Of a DNA stretch of 64,000 nt, positions 1 to 8,277 are shown in pieces (within the stretch, counting starts at the first letter, position 1; the number at the start of each line of letters is the position of its first letter). The translations under genes were made by a program, and so were the position numbers. Under the pieces are notes generated by a model that did no database searches, had not been told where the DNA came from, and saw only the letters and a list, made by a program, of their open reading frames with translations. This DNA is from Bacteroidota bacterium (GTDB lineage: Bacteria; Bacteroidota; Bacteroidia; Chitinophagales; Chitinophagaceae), in NCBI GenBank assembly GCA_029560415.1, contig JAKQKY010000393.1:1-64000 (forward strand), in the 5' to 3' direction.

Positions 1-525
1 CAGGCTATCGTATACGGCATCTATCCGTGGATCTTTGAGGTCAACTTCGGGGCGGGTTGTGGGTAAGAAAACCGTGTACACACCGAGGTTGCGCCCAAAT
101 TCCATGTCGCTGATAGTATTGCCCACCATGATGGATTTGGAAAGGTCAATATCCGGGAATTGACTGGCTGCTTGTAATCCCATGCCAGGGTTTGGTTTGC
201 GAAATGGGCTGCTGTCTTCAAGGTCGGCACAATAAAAGACTGCATCAATATGCCCGCCGGCCTTTTCTATTTCAAGTTGCATATTGGCATGTATGGTATG
301 CAGGTCTTCGAGTTTGGTAAGTCCTTTGCCGACACCTTTCTGGTTGGTTGCAATGATAATCCTGTGAAAGATGGAAGAAAAAATCCTGATCGCTTCCGTT
401 ACACCTTCATAAAACCTGAACTCATCCCAGGTATGGATATAATCCTTTTGCTTTTCGTAATTGATAACACCATCCCGGTCGAGAAAGAGGGTCCAGGTGG
501 AGTTTATGTTGTGGAGGGGAAGCAT
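1..525 (-). CDS. gmhB: HAD-family D-glycero-D-manno-heptose 1,7-bisphosphate phosphatase, partial (runs off left edge)
   Basis: Reverse-strand frame open from ATG at 525 to the window edge: MLPLHNINSTWTLFLDRDGVINYEKQKDYI... (DRDGVIN HAD motif I), ...NPGMGLQAA...MVGNTISDMEFGRNLG. Absent from the ORF track because it has no stop in the window. Confidence 0.85.
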   Translation of the reverse strand, partial: MLPLHNINSTWTLFLDRDGVINYEKQKDYIHTWDEFRFYEGVTEAIRIFSSIFHRIIIATNQKGVGKGLTKLEDLHTIHANMQLEIEKAGGHIDAVFYCADLEDSSPFRKPNPGMGLQAASQFPDIDLSKSIMVGNTISDMEFGRNLGVYTVFLPTTRPEVDLKDPRIDAVYDSL

Positions 526-540
526 TTTAATATGATGATT

Positions 541-1006
541 GTTTAATTTGAAAATTTGAAGATTGTTTGATTTGTTGATTTGGGGATTTGTTGATTTGAA
601 AATTGTTTGATTTGAAAATTTGAAAATGTGTAGACTACAATACTTCAAAGATTTCACATTAAAGTTTCACCTAATTTTCAAATAGATTCATCTTCAAATT
701 AATCCATTTTCAAATTTAATCCTCTGCTAATTTTCAAATCTTCAAATTGATATATCGTCAAATAGATTCATCTTCAAATTAATCCATCTTCAAATTTAAT
801 CTTCTCTTAATTTTCAAATCTTCAAATTGATACATCTTCAATTTAATCCATCTTCAAATTTAATCCTCTGCTAATTTTCAAATCTTCAAATTGATACATC
901 TTCAAATTGAGACATCGTCAAATTAATCCATCTTCAAATTTAATCCTCTGTTAATTTTCAAATCTTCAAATTGATACATCTTCAAATAGCTTCATCTTCA
1001 AATTAG
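541..1006. repeat. AT-rich degenerate repeat region built from TTTGAAAATTTGAAG / CTTCAAATTTTCAAA words, with opposite orientations in left and right parts
   Basis: Left part reads ttgaaaatttgaagattgtttgattt...; right part repeats attttcaaatcttcaaattgatacatcttcaaattaatccatcttcaaatttaatcctctg about four times. Confidence 0.85.
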
Positions 1007-1007
1007 T

Positions 1008-1730
1008 CTAATGATCAGCCGGGTTTATCTCCAGGTAACCAAATTCTGTATTGGCTTTTTCAAAATCTTCTGGTATTCCGATATCGATGAAGTATTCGTC
1101 TTGCATGAGCCCCATCATTTTTTCCGAAGCAAAATATTTTTCGAGGTATTCTTTTTCGAAGGAGAACTTTTCGGGCAGGTCAAGGGAAAGGAATTTCGGT
1201 ACATTCAGCGCATATACACCACCGTTGATGAGTCCTTGTTGGTAAAACTTTTTTTCCATGAACGACTGGATATATCCATCTTTGTTGATCTCCACAACGC
1301 CATATCGGTCGAAATCGTGCATGGGTTTCAGGGAAAGGGTGCATGCAGCTGCGTGCTGATGATGAAAGGCCGATAATTTGGCAAGGTCGGTTTTGTACAT
1401 GGTATCGCCGTTCAATACCAGCACATTTGGTTCGGTAGCTTTTTTGCAGGCCAGCCTGATGGCGCCACCGGTACCAAGCGGTTCCTCTTCTATGGAGAGC
1501 TGGTAATTGAGCAGGGGATAATGAGTGAGTAAAAATTCATCAATTACTTCGTGCATATAACCCAGAGAAAAGATGAAGCTTTCTATGCCCTGGGCCTGGA
1601 GGTAATTGATGACAAAATGCAGAAAGGGTTTGCCGGCAACGGGTGCCATACATTTGGGCGTATCGGGTACGGCACTGCGTAACCTGGTGCCCAAACCGCC
1701 GGCTAATATGATGCACTCCCTGATTGGCAT
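1008..1730 (-). CDS. hddC: Nucleotidyltransferase, D-glycero-alpha-D-manno-heptose 1-phosphate guanylyltransferase-like
   Basis: MPIRECIILAGGLGTRLRSAVPDTPKCMAPVAGKPFL (NTP_transferase signature); next to gmhA/gmhB. Start moved from 1781 to the MPIRE Met. Confidence 0.8.
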   Translation of the reverse strand: MPIRECIILAGGLGTRLRSAVPDTPKCMAPVAGKPFLHFVINYLQAQGIESFIFSLGYMHEVIDEFLLTHYPLLNYQLSIEEEPLGTGGAIRLACKKATEPNVLVLNGDTMYKTDLAKLSAFHHQHAAACTLSLKPMHDFDRYGVVEINKDGYIQSFMEKKFYQQGLINGGVYALNVPKFLSLDLPEKFSFEKEYLEKYFASEKMMGLMQDEYFIDIGIPEDFEKANTEFGYLEINPADH

Positions 1731-1735
1731 GTTAG

Positions 1736-2323
1736 TTATGATTTTGAGATTCCGAAATACTGTTCTTCTACCAATTGACAAACAATATGGCCAAGTAAGA
1801 TATGGCTTTCCTGGATACGAGGTGTATCGGTTGATGGAACGTTAATTAAAAAATCACTTAACTCTTTCATCTTACCACCTGTTGTACCTGTAAACCCGAT
1901 GGTCGTCATTCCTTTTTCACGGGCGGTTTCAAAAGCATTAATGATGTTGATGCTATTGCCCGATGTGCTGAGTCCGACCAATACATCTCCTTTACGCCCT
2001 ATGCCTTTTACCATTCTTGAATAAACCACGTCATAGCTATAATCGTTGGCAACGGCCGTAATATAAGAGGTATTTACATGAAGGGCTTCTGCGGGCAACG
2101 CTTCCCGGTCTACATAAAAACGACCGCTGAATTCTGCCGCCAGGTGCTGGGCATCCGCTGCGCTGCCACCATTGCCACAAAACAAAACTTTATTCCCGTT
2201 TTTAAAGGCAGTTACAATTACGTCAACACAACCTGCAATTGTTTGGTGCATGGCAGCATTGGCCAATACTTCCTGCTTTACACTGATGGAAGCTTGTATG
2301 ATATTTCTGATCTGATCGGTCAT
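1736..2323 (-). CDS. gmhA: Phosphoheptose isomerase (SIS domain)
   Basis: LFCGNGGSAADAQHLAAEFSGRF and STSGNSINIINAFETAREKGM signatures. Confidence 0.88.
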   Translation of the reverse strand: MTDQIRNIIQASISVKQEVLANAAMHQTIAGCVDVIVTAFKNGNKVLFCGNGGSAADAQHLAAEFSGRFYVDREALPAEALHVNTSYITAVANDYSYDVVYSRMVKGIGRKGDVLVGLSTSGNSINIINAFETAREKGMTTIGFTGTTGGKMKELSDFLINVPSTDTPRIQESHILLGHIVCQLVEEQYFGISKS

Positions 2324-2340
2324 GAATTAGTTCCTTTTTA

Positions 2341-2668
2341 AAAATGACCGTAAAGGTAGGAAAAAGTAGGGGTTTGGGGCGTTTAGGACGTTCGGGACGT
2401 TTAAGGGTTTAAGAGTTTAAGAGTTTAATGGTTGGAGGAGTGGGAATGTTAGGTCGTTCAAGACGTTCAGGACGTTCAAGACGTTTAAGTCGTTTGAAGG
2501 TTTAAGGGTTTAAGGGTTGGTGTGGAGGGTCGTTTCGAACTTTCGGGACGTTTAAGACGTTTAAGTCATTTAAGGGTTGATGGTGGAGGTTGGCACGATT
2601 GGAACGTCCTGAACGCCTTAAACCTTTAAACCTTTAAACCTTTTTCAACCCTTAAACCTTTCAACCAC
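2341..2668. repeat. Degenerate GTTCGGGACGTTTAAG / GGTTTAAGGGTTTAAG repeat, with inverse complement toward its right end
   Basis: gtttaggacgttcgggacgtttaagggtttaagagtttaag ... ggaacgtcctgaacgccttaaacctttaaacctttaaacc; the same words recur at 59215-59370. Confidence 0.85.
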
Positions 2669-2669
2669 C

Positions 2670-4103
2670 TCAATACTTCGTCAACTCCGGCTTCACCTCA
2701 TCAATATAACCCAGGATGCCACCTTTTAAATTGTATAAATTTTCGAATCCGAATTTTTCTTCCAGTTCCCGGATGGCTTTGGCACTTCGGCCACCCATTT
2801 TACAATGAATGACAACCCTGGTATCGCGACTGATGTTGGGCGCATATGCGGCAACGGTAGCCAGTGGTACCAGCTCGGCACCGATATTTACAATATCGTA
2901 TTCATGTGGTTCTCGTACGTCAATGATCTGAAATGCGTCTCCCTTTACCTGCCAGTCGTATAATTCTTTTGCCGAAATTTCTTTGATTGGTTTCTCTACT
3001 GCTTTCATGCCGCAGAACTGTTCGTAATCGATCAGCGTTTTAATTGTTGGGTTTTCACCATTGAGTGGATTGGCCGGATTGCGCCTTATATTAAAAGTGC
3101 GTGTTTCAAAACTGAGTGCATCAAAAGTGAAAAATCTTCCGCTGAGTGGTTCACCAACACCTGTGATCACTTTGATCACTTCAAGTGCCTGCAGGCTGCC
3201 GATGATGCCTGGCAACACGCCCAATACGCCTCCTTCGGCACAACTGGGTACAAGGCCAGGCGGCGGTGGAGTGGGATACAGGTCACGGTAATTTGGTCCA
3301 GGTTCACCCGCTGCATTTGTGTAATTAAATACTGATACCTGTCCTTCAAACTGGAAGATGGAAGCATAAACATTTGGTTTATTCAGCAACACCGACGCAT
3401 CATTCACCAGGTAACGGGTTGGAAAATTATCGGTGCCATCTGCTACAACATCATACTCCTTTATGATGTCAAGTGCATTTTGGGAATTGAGTTGTGTATT
3501 GTAAATATTTACCTGGATATGGGGGTTGAGTGACAGGAGTCTTTTTCGGGCCGCTGCTACTTTTGGCTGGCCTATTTCATCTACCCCGAACAATACCTGC
3601 CGATGCAGGTTGCTGTCTTCCACTACGTCAAAATCTACAATGCCAAGGGTACCAATGCCGGCTGCTGCAAGGTACAGGAGAACCGGGCTTCCGAGCCCAC
3701 CCGAACCGATTACCAGCACTTTAGCGGCTTTTAATTTCTGTTGGGCCTCTTTGCCAAATCCGGGTATGATGATATGCCGGTTATACCGTGCCAGTTCTTC
3801 TTTTGAAAATTCTACATTATGATGATCTCCGCTTCCACCTGCGATGGCTGGTACAATGCTTACCAGGGTATCATTGCTGAGCGTTGTATTTTCCTGCTGC
3901 AGGTTGCGGATATCATCGTCACCAACAAAGATATTTATGAACGAACGGATGTTGCCTGTTTCATCCTGCAGGTGTTTTTTCAGTTCAGGAAAATTGAGGG
4001 AGAGATCATTCACCAGTTCTTTCACAGTAGTTGCGTTTACACTAACCCGTGAGGCGTTGTTGGTGAATTTCCTGAGTGGAGTAGGGATGATTACAGTTGC
4101 CAT
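2670..4103 (-). CDS. Fusion protein: N-terminal CysO/MoaD-like ubiquitin-like domain + ThiF/MoeB E1-like adenylyltransferase + C-terminal rhodanese
   Basis: UBL: MATVIIPTPLRKFTNN...FINIFVGDDDIR...VSIVPAIAGG (GG at aa 89-90). E1: VLVIGSGGLGSPVLLYLAAAGIG, DGTDNFPTRYLVND, SCAEGGVLGVLPGIIGSLQALEVIK. Rhodanese: IIDVREPHEYD...VVIHCKMGGRS. Confidence 0.92.
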   Translation of the reverse strand: MATVIIPTPLRKFTNNASRVSVNATTVKELVNDLSLNFPELKKHLQDETGNIRSFINIFVGDDDIRNLQQENTTLSNDTLVSIVPAIAGGSGDHHNVEFSKEELARYNRHIIIPGFGKEAQQKLKAAKVLVIGSGGLGSPVLLYLAAAGIGTLGIVDFDVVEDSNLHRQVLFGVDEIGQPKVAAARKRLLSLNPHIQVNIYNTQLNSQNALDIIKEYDVVADGTDNFPTRYLVNDASVLLNKPNVYASIFQFEGQVSVFNYTNAAGEPGPNYRDLYPTPPPPGLVPSCAEGGVLGVLPGIIGSLQALEVIKVITGVGEPLSGRFFTFDALSFETRTFNIRRNPANPLNGENPTIKTLIDYEQFCGMKAVEKPIKEISAKELYDWQVKGDAFQIIDVREPHEYDIVNIGAELVPLATVAAYAPNISRDTRVVIHCKMGGRSAKAIRELEEKFGFENLYNLKGGILGYIDEVKPELTKY

Positions 4104-4104
4104 G

Positions 4105-4545
4105 TCATATTTTTTTTATGTGAACGGATTGTACAATATTTTCTTCCTCAAATTGATGTTCGTCATTCAAACGCCAGGACCGGGTAATCTCGAAACGTCC
4201 ATCCATCACCGACAGGATCAGGTAGGAAAAGTAAGGCTGGGCTGCAAGCCGGTCGTGTTCAGAAGGAATGGCCGGGTGATTTGGATGAGAATGATATACA
4301 CCCAATAACAGCAGGTTTCTTTCTTCAGCGAATCTTTCTGCTTTCATATAATCCGCGGATGTAATTTCAAATCGCCTTCGCTTATCGCCAGGCTTAGCAT
4401 TGTCTACAACCTGCATGCCAAGTATTAAGCGGTTTGTGCCAGATTCTTCGCCGAATACAAATCCACAACATTCATCCGGGAATGATTTTTCTGCATCTGC
4501 AATCATGTTTGCAAGGGCGTTGGGTTCAATTTGAAGGGCCATCAA
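4105..4545 (-). CDS. JAMM/MPN (Mov34, M67) metallopeptidase, Mec+-like
   Basis: DECCGFVFGEE and VYHSHPNHPAIPSEHD (E...HxH...SxxD JAMM motif). Confidence 0.9.
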   Translation of the reverse strand: MMALQIEPNALANMIADAEKSFPDECCGFVFGEESGTNRLILGMQVVDNAKPGDKRRRFEITSADYMKAERFAEERNLLLLGVYHSHPNHPAIPSEHDRLAAQPYFSYLILSVMDGRFEITRSWRLNDEHQFEEENIVQSVHIKKI

Positions 4546-5477
4546 AATAGTCTTGAAATGATGTCGGAATATTTATCAGAATTATCAGGCATCACGGTTA
4601 CTACTATTCCGCTTTTTAATGAATTTGCAATGCGAATGGCGCCTGCAATGTTCGCTGCAGATGATGGACTCACCAACAAACCCTCCTGTTGGTAGATCGC
4701 TACCAGTGTTTCAAAGGCTTCTTCTGTACTTACTTCAGCCGTTTCATCGGCCAGTACATCATCATAAATAGCAGGTACCATGGCTGTTTCCATGTGCTTC
4801 CATCCCTCCAATGCATGCATGGCCGAATCGGGTTGAAGGGAAATCAATTTTATATTTGGATTGTACTCTTTAAGTCTTCTGCCGGTGCCTACAAAAGTTC
4901 CACTGGTACCAAGTCCCGCCACAAAATGGGTAATGCCCGGGATAGCGTGATATATTTCTACAGCCGTTGTATGATAATGGGCTTTCCAGTTATTATCATT
5001 TTTATATTGATCGGCATAAAAATATTTATCCGGGTATTGTTCGGCCAGTTCACGGGCAACCTGTTGTGCGCCATCGGTGCCTTCGAAACGGGAAGTATAA
5101 ATGATCTCGGCACCCAATGCCTTGAGGATCTCTTTTCTTTCTGATGATGCATTTTCCGGCAGGCATAAGGTAACGGGTATGCCTAACTCTTTTCCCAGGG
5201 CTGCATAGGATATGCCGGTATTGCCGCTGGTAGCATCGAGCAGGGTCTTGTGTTCGTTGAGCCAGCCAAATTCAATGGCAGAGCGGAATATATAATAGGC
5301 TGCCCGCGTTTTTACACTGCCACCCATTTGCTGCCATTCTTTTTTTGCAAAAAGCATCACGCCTTTTTGCGGAACCATCCTGGAGAAATGGTGTAAGGGT
5401 GTATTCCCGAAATGCCGGTGTAATTTTTTGATCCTGTTGAGCAGGACTTCGCTTACAAATATTTCATCGGTTACCAT
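4542..5477 (-). CDS. cysM: PLP-dependent cysteine synthase, CysM family
   Basis: GNTPL, GGSVKTRAAYY (PLP Lys), DATSGNTGISYAALG, GLGTSGTFVGTGRRLKE; 4-nt overlap with the JAMM gene. Confidence 0.88.
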   Translation of the reverse strand: MVTDEIFVSEVLLNRIKKLHRHFGNTPLHHFSRMVPQKGVMLFAKKEWQQMGGSVKTRAAYYIFRSAIEFGWLNEHKTLLDATSGNTGISYAALGKELGIPVTLCLPENASSERKEILKALGAEIIYTSRFEGTDGAQQVARELAEQYPDKYFYADQYKNDNNWKAHYHTTAVEIYHAIPGITHFVAGLGTSGTFVGTGRRLKEYNPNIKLISLQPDSAMHALEGWKHMETAMVPAIYDDVLADETAEVSTEEAFETLVAIYQQEGLLVSPSSAANIAGAIRIANSLKSGIVVTVMPDNSDKYSDIISRLF

Positions 5478-5490
5478 ACGTGTACAAATT

Positions 5491-5518
5491 AAAAAAGCTC
5501 CACGGGCGGTGGAGCTTT
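5491..5518 (-). terminator. Intrinsic terminator hairpin immediately upstream of cysM
   Basis: Minus strand AAAGCTCCAC-CGCCC-GTGGAGCTTTTTT: perfect 10-bp stem, 5-nt loop, T6 tract; only 13 nt upstream of the cysM start. Confidence 0.75.
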
Positions 5519-5538
5519 ATATGAAATAGAAATTAAGT

Positions 5539-5634
5539 CTATATCTTAAGGCTGTTCTTCCACCAACATAACCAGTTCCTTTGTTGAATACAACAAGCAG
5601 GCTGATTAATAATATTTTTAGGTTGATTATGCAT
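5539..5634 (-). CDS. Candidate Cys-rich leader peptide MHNQPKNIINQPACCIQQRNWLCWWKNSLKI
   Basis: Short ATG-TAG ORF (31 aa, 3 Cys including a CC pair) between hddA and cysM, same strand, followed 20 nt later by a terminator hairpin. Confidence 0.3.
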   Translation of the reverse strand: MHNQPKNIINQPACCIQQRNWLCWWKNSLKI

Positions 5635-5753
5635 TGATATTGTGTGTTTATACATCGATATGGATGGAAGCTGCTACAAATTTGCAAAACATTTATCTGA
5701 AATGCAATAGCTGCGCATTATTATTTTATTAAATTTTGATTATATATGGCGTT

Positions 5754-6776
5754 TTAGGCTGTCCAACTGGTGAGTCCATACTTAATAAAGGAGTACTTTT
5801 TCACTTCACCGCCAAAGGATAATAAGGCTTTTTTAACGGCATAATTGCTGTTCCCCGGGCAATAGAAGATCATGAAACCTCCACCGCCGGCGCCGCTGAT
5901 CTTGCCCCCGGTAGCACCTGCCGCCTTGGCAGCATCATATATTTCTTCGATGCTGCTATTGCTGATATTGTCGGCCATAAGGCGTTTCTGTTGAAATCCA
6001 AAATCAAGGATCTCTCCGAACTCATGTAGCTTACCCATAAGCAGGGCCTCTTTCATCATATGGGCCTGCTCTTTCAACTGGTGCATAGCATCGATGCTTT
6101 TACTGTTTTTATTATTAACGTTCTTAACCTGTTCTTTGATGATGCTGGCGCTTTCACGGGAGGTTGAAGTAAAATACAGTACCAGGTTGTTCTCCAGTTC
6201 GTGCATGTATTGAGGCCTGATGCGTAATGGGTTCACGATCACTTTATCATCTTTCATAAATTCCATGTAATTCACCCCGCCAAAAGTGGCTGCATATTGA
6301 TCCTGTCGACCGCCGGCCAAACCGAGTTCATTGCGTTCGATCTCGTAAGCCAGGTGGGCAATGTCGTAATCGCCCAGGGGCAGTTTTAGCATTTCTACAA
6401 AGGCCCCAAGGATAGCTACCATTAAGGTTGATGATGTGCCGAGTCCCGATCCAGCTGGTGCATCTACAAAAGTGGATAAACGAAAACCGGTTTTGGGAAG
6501 ACCATATTGTTTATGGATGCGGTTATATACTCCTTTGAGCAGATCGAGTGTTCCATCAATAGGAAGTTGAGGTGCCCAATTAAATTTTTGTTGTTCGTTG
6601 CGATCGAGTGCTTCTACAATAATGGCCATTTCATTGATCGGTTCTATGCTGGCATAAGCCGATAACGAGATGGTTGCATTGAGGATGGCGCCGCCATAAA
6701 GATCGCAGTACGGACTCACATCTGTACCACCACCGGCGAGGCCTATCCGAAGTGGGGCTTTGCTTCTGTATATCAT
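5754..6776 (-). CDS. hddA: GHMP kinase, D-glycero-alpha-D-manno-heptose-7-phosphate kinase
   Basis: SKAPLRIGLAGGGTDVSPYCDLYGGAILNATI, DAPAGSGLGTSSTLMVAIL, KISGAGGGGFMIFYCP. Confidence 0.85.
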   Translation of the reverse strand: MIYRSKAPLRIGLAGGGTDVSPYCDLYGGAILNATISLSAYASIEPINEMAIIVEALDRNEQQKFNWAPQLPIDGTLDLLKGVYNRIHKQYGLPKTGFRLSTFVDAPAGSGLGTSSTLMVAILGAFVEMLKLPLGDYDIAHLAYEIERNELGLAGGRQDQYAATFGGVNYMEFMKDDKVIVNPLRIRPQYMHELENNLVLYFTSTSRESASIIKEQVKNVNNKNSKSIDAMHQLKEQAHMMKEALLMGKLHEFGEILDFGFQQKRLMADNISNSSIEEIYDAAKAAGATGGKISGAGGGGFMIFYCPGNSNYAVKKALLSFGGEVKKYSFIKYGLTSWTA

Positions 6777-6905
6777 GGTATGGTAAAATTAATGAAAAGC
6801 AGGCGGGGATTAAAAATTATCCATGTTGAGCGGGAAAAACGGATAGCTGAACTGGAAATGGATGTAGATGAATTGATATGTGTTGAATTTGGAAACTTTC
6901 CTGCA

Positions 6906-8060
6906 TCATTTCTTTACTACTGCAGCTAATTGAAGGATTTCCTTCAGCAGTATTTCCCAGCTGTATTTTTTCTTTTCTTCCTGCAAGCCGGGAATGAAAG
7001 TACTGCTGCCCATAGAAAAATATTTTTCAATGGCTTCGGCAATGGCAGGCGCATTAGGTTCGCAAACGATTCCGGCCTTTCCATTGGGAACCAGGGCTGG
7101 CAGACCGCCGACATTGGTTACAATCATGGGTATCTCGAAATGATAGGCCAGCGGTGTTACGCCACTTTGGGTGGCATTGCGGTAAGGTTGTATCACTACA
7201 TCTGCTGCACAGAGATAATATTTTACTTCACTGTCGGCAATGAATTCAGTATGCAGGAAAAGATTTTTTTCAATACCCAGTTGTTTGATCTGTTCATCAA
7301 AGGGTTTACGGTCTTCGTAAAATTCGCCGGCGATCAATAGTTTGATCTGCTGAGTTGCAGTTTTTTTCTGTAATAGTTGCATGGCGTCGAGGAGCATGTC
7401 TAATCCTTTATACTTCCTGATAAAACCAAAGAACAATGCGATGGGCTGATCGGCGGGTAATTTGAGATGCGCCCTTGCGGTTGACTGATTGATCTTTTCA
7501 CCAAAATTATCATAGAGTGGGTGGGCTATATGCGAGGCGGGTTTTGTAGTGGTAAAAGTGCGAAGGTCTGCCAGTACTTTATCGCTCATGGTAATAAATG
7601 CATCAATGGGTTTGATGAAATATTTTGTGAATGCATGATCGCCGGCCCGTTTTTCATGAGGGATGATGTTGTCGGCAATGCAGATGATCTTGGTATGATT
7701 ATTTTTCTTTACGATGCGTAGGATTGTTCCTAAGCATGGGCCCATGAAAGGTAACCAGTAGCGAACGATGATGATATCGGGCTTTTGTTTTTTTAAACGG
7801 TTGCCGATCCTGATCCAGTTGAGCGGGTTGACTGCATTTATCACAACTTGTATGTTGAGGTTTGCAGGCGCCGGTTCGGATGAATATTGTGTGGTGCCTG
7901 GGAATAGGAAACCGGGGTATTGTAACGAGAAGGTGTAGATGCCGACGTTGTGGCCTTGTTGTTGGGCTTCACGGGCGAGTCTTTCATTGAATGATGCGAG
8001 GCCTCCGCGTAATGGGTGTGCCGGGCCGAGGATGATGATATTTTTATTTCCTGGTTGCAT
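6906..8060 (-). CDS. Glycosyltransferase, GT4-like (GT-B fold)
   Basis: ILGPAHPLRGGLASFNERLAREAQQQGHNV; ALFFGFIRKYKGLDMLLDAMQLL; VIQPYRNATQSGVTPLAYHFEIPMIVTNVGGL. Confidence 0.85.
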   Translation of the reverse strand: MQPGNKNIIILGPAHPLRGGLASFNERLAREAQQQGHNVGIYTFSLQYPGFLFPGTTQYSSEPAPANLNIQVVINAVNPLNWIRIGNRLKKQKPDIIIVRYWLPFMGPCLGTILRIVKKNNHTKIICIADNIIPHEKRAGDHAFTKYFIKPIDAFITMSDKVLADLRTFTTTKPASHIAHPLYDNFGEKINQSTARAHLKLPADQPIALFFGFIRKYKGLDMLLDAMQLLQKKTATQQIKLLIAGEFYEDRKPFDEQIKQLGIEKNLFLHTEFIADSEVKYYLCAADVVIQPYRNATQSGVTPLAYHFEIPMIVTNVGGLPALVPNGKAGIVCEPNAPAIAEAIEKYFSMGSSTFIPGLQEEKKKYSWEILLKEILQLAAVVKK

Positions 8061-8061
8061 A

Positions 8062-8222
8062 CACGGATAATGATTGATACAAGGATGACGCGGATATTGA
8101 TAGATTCGCGGATGACGCAGATAACGCGGATGACAAGGATATTGATAGATTCACGGATGACTTGGATAAAGATTGAAGCACGGATGACGCGGATGACGGG
8201 GATGACACGGATGACACGGATT
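8062..8222. repeat. Degenerate CGGATGACGCGGAT / GATATTGATAGATTC repeat array (left arm of GxxExxY element)
   Basis: Repeated ggatgacgcggatattgatagattcgcggatgacgc...; about 9-bp ggatgacac periodicity at 8180-8222. Confidence 0.85.
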
Positions 8223-8277
8223 TTGGTGACGTGTAAAGGGTATTAACGGGTGTAAATTTATTTGTTGAGAGGTTCAA

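Noticed and set aside
21-248. ORF-track ORF (75 aa, minus)
   Set aside because: Lies inside the gmhB frame in another minus-strand frame; product is not protein-like, and the real HAD frame is open across it.
3061-3291. Antisense ORFs over the cysO-moeZ-like gene (also 3526-3822, 3844-4308)
   Set aside because: Antisense to a well-supported coding region with no domain content.
5526-5634. Alternative frame VFNKGTGYVGGRTALRYRLNFYFI* looking like an outer-membrane beta-barrel C-terminus
   Set aside because: Interrupted upstream by a stop with no start or preceding barrel sequence; kept only as a rival explanation for the leader-peptide call.
8016-8246. Plus-strand ORF with MTRILIDSRMT repeats
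   Set aside because: Translation of the GGATGAC DNA repeat and antisense to a glycosyltransferase start; best treated as repeat DNA.
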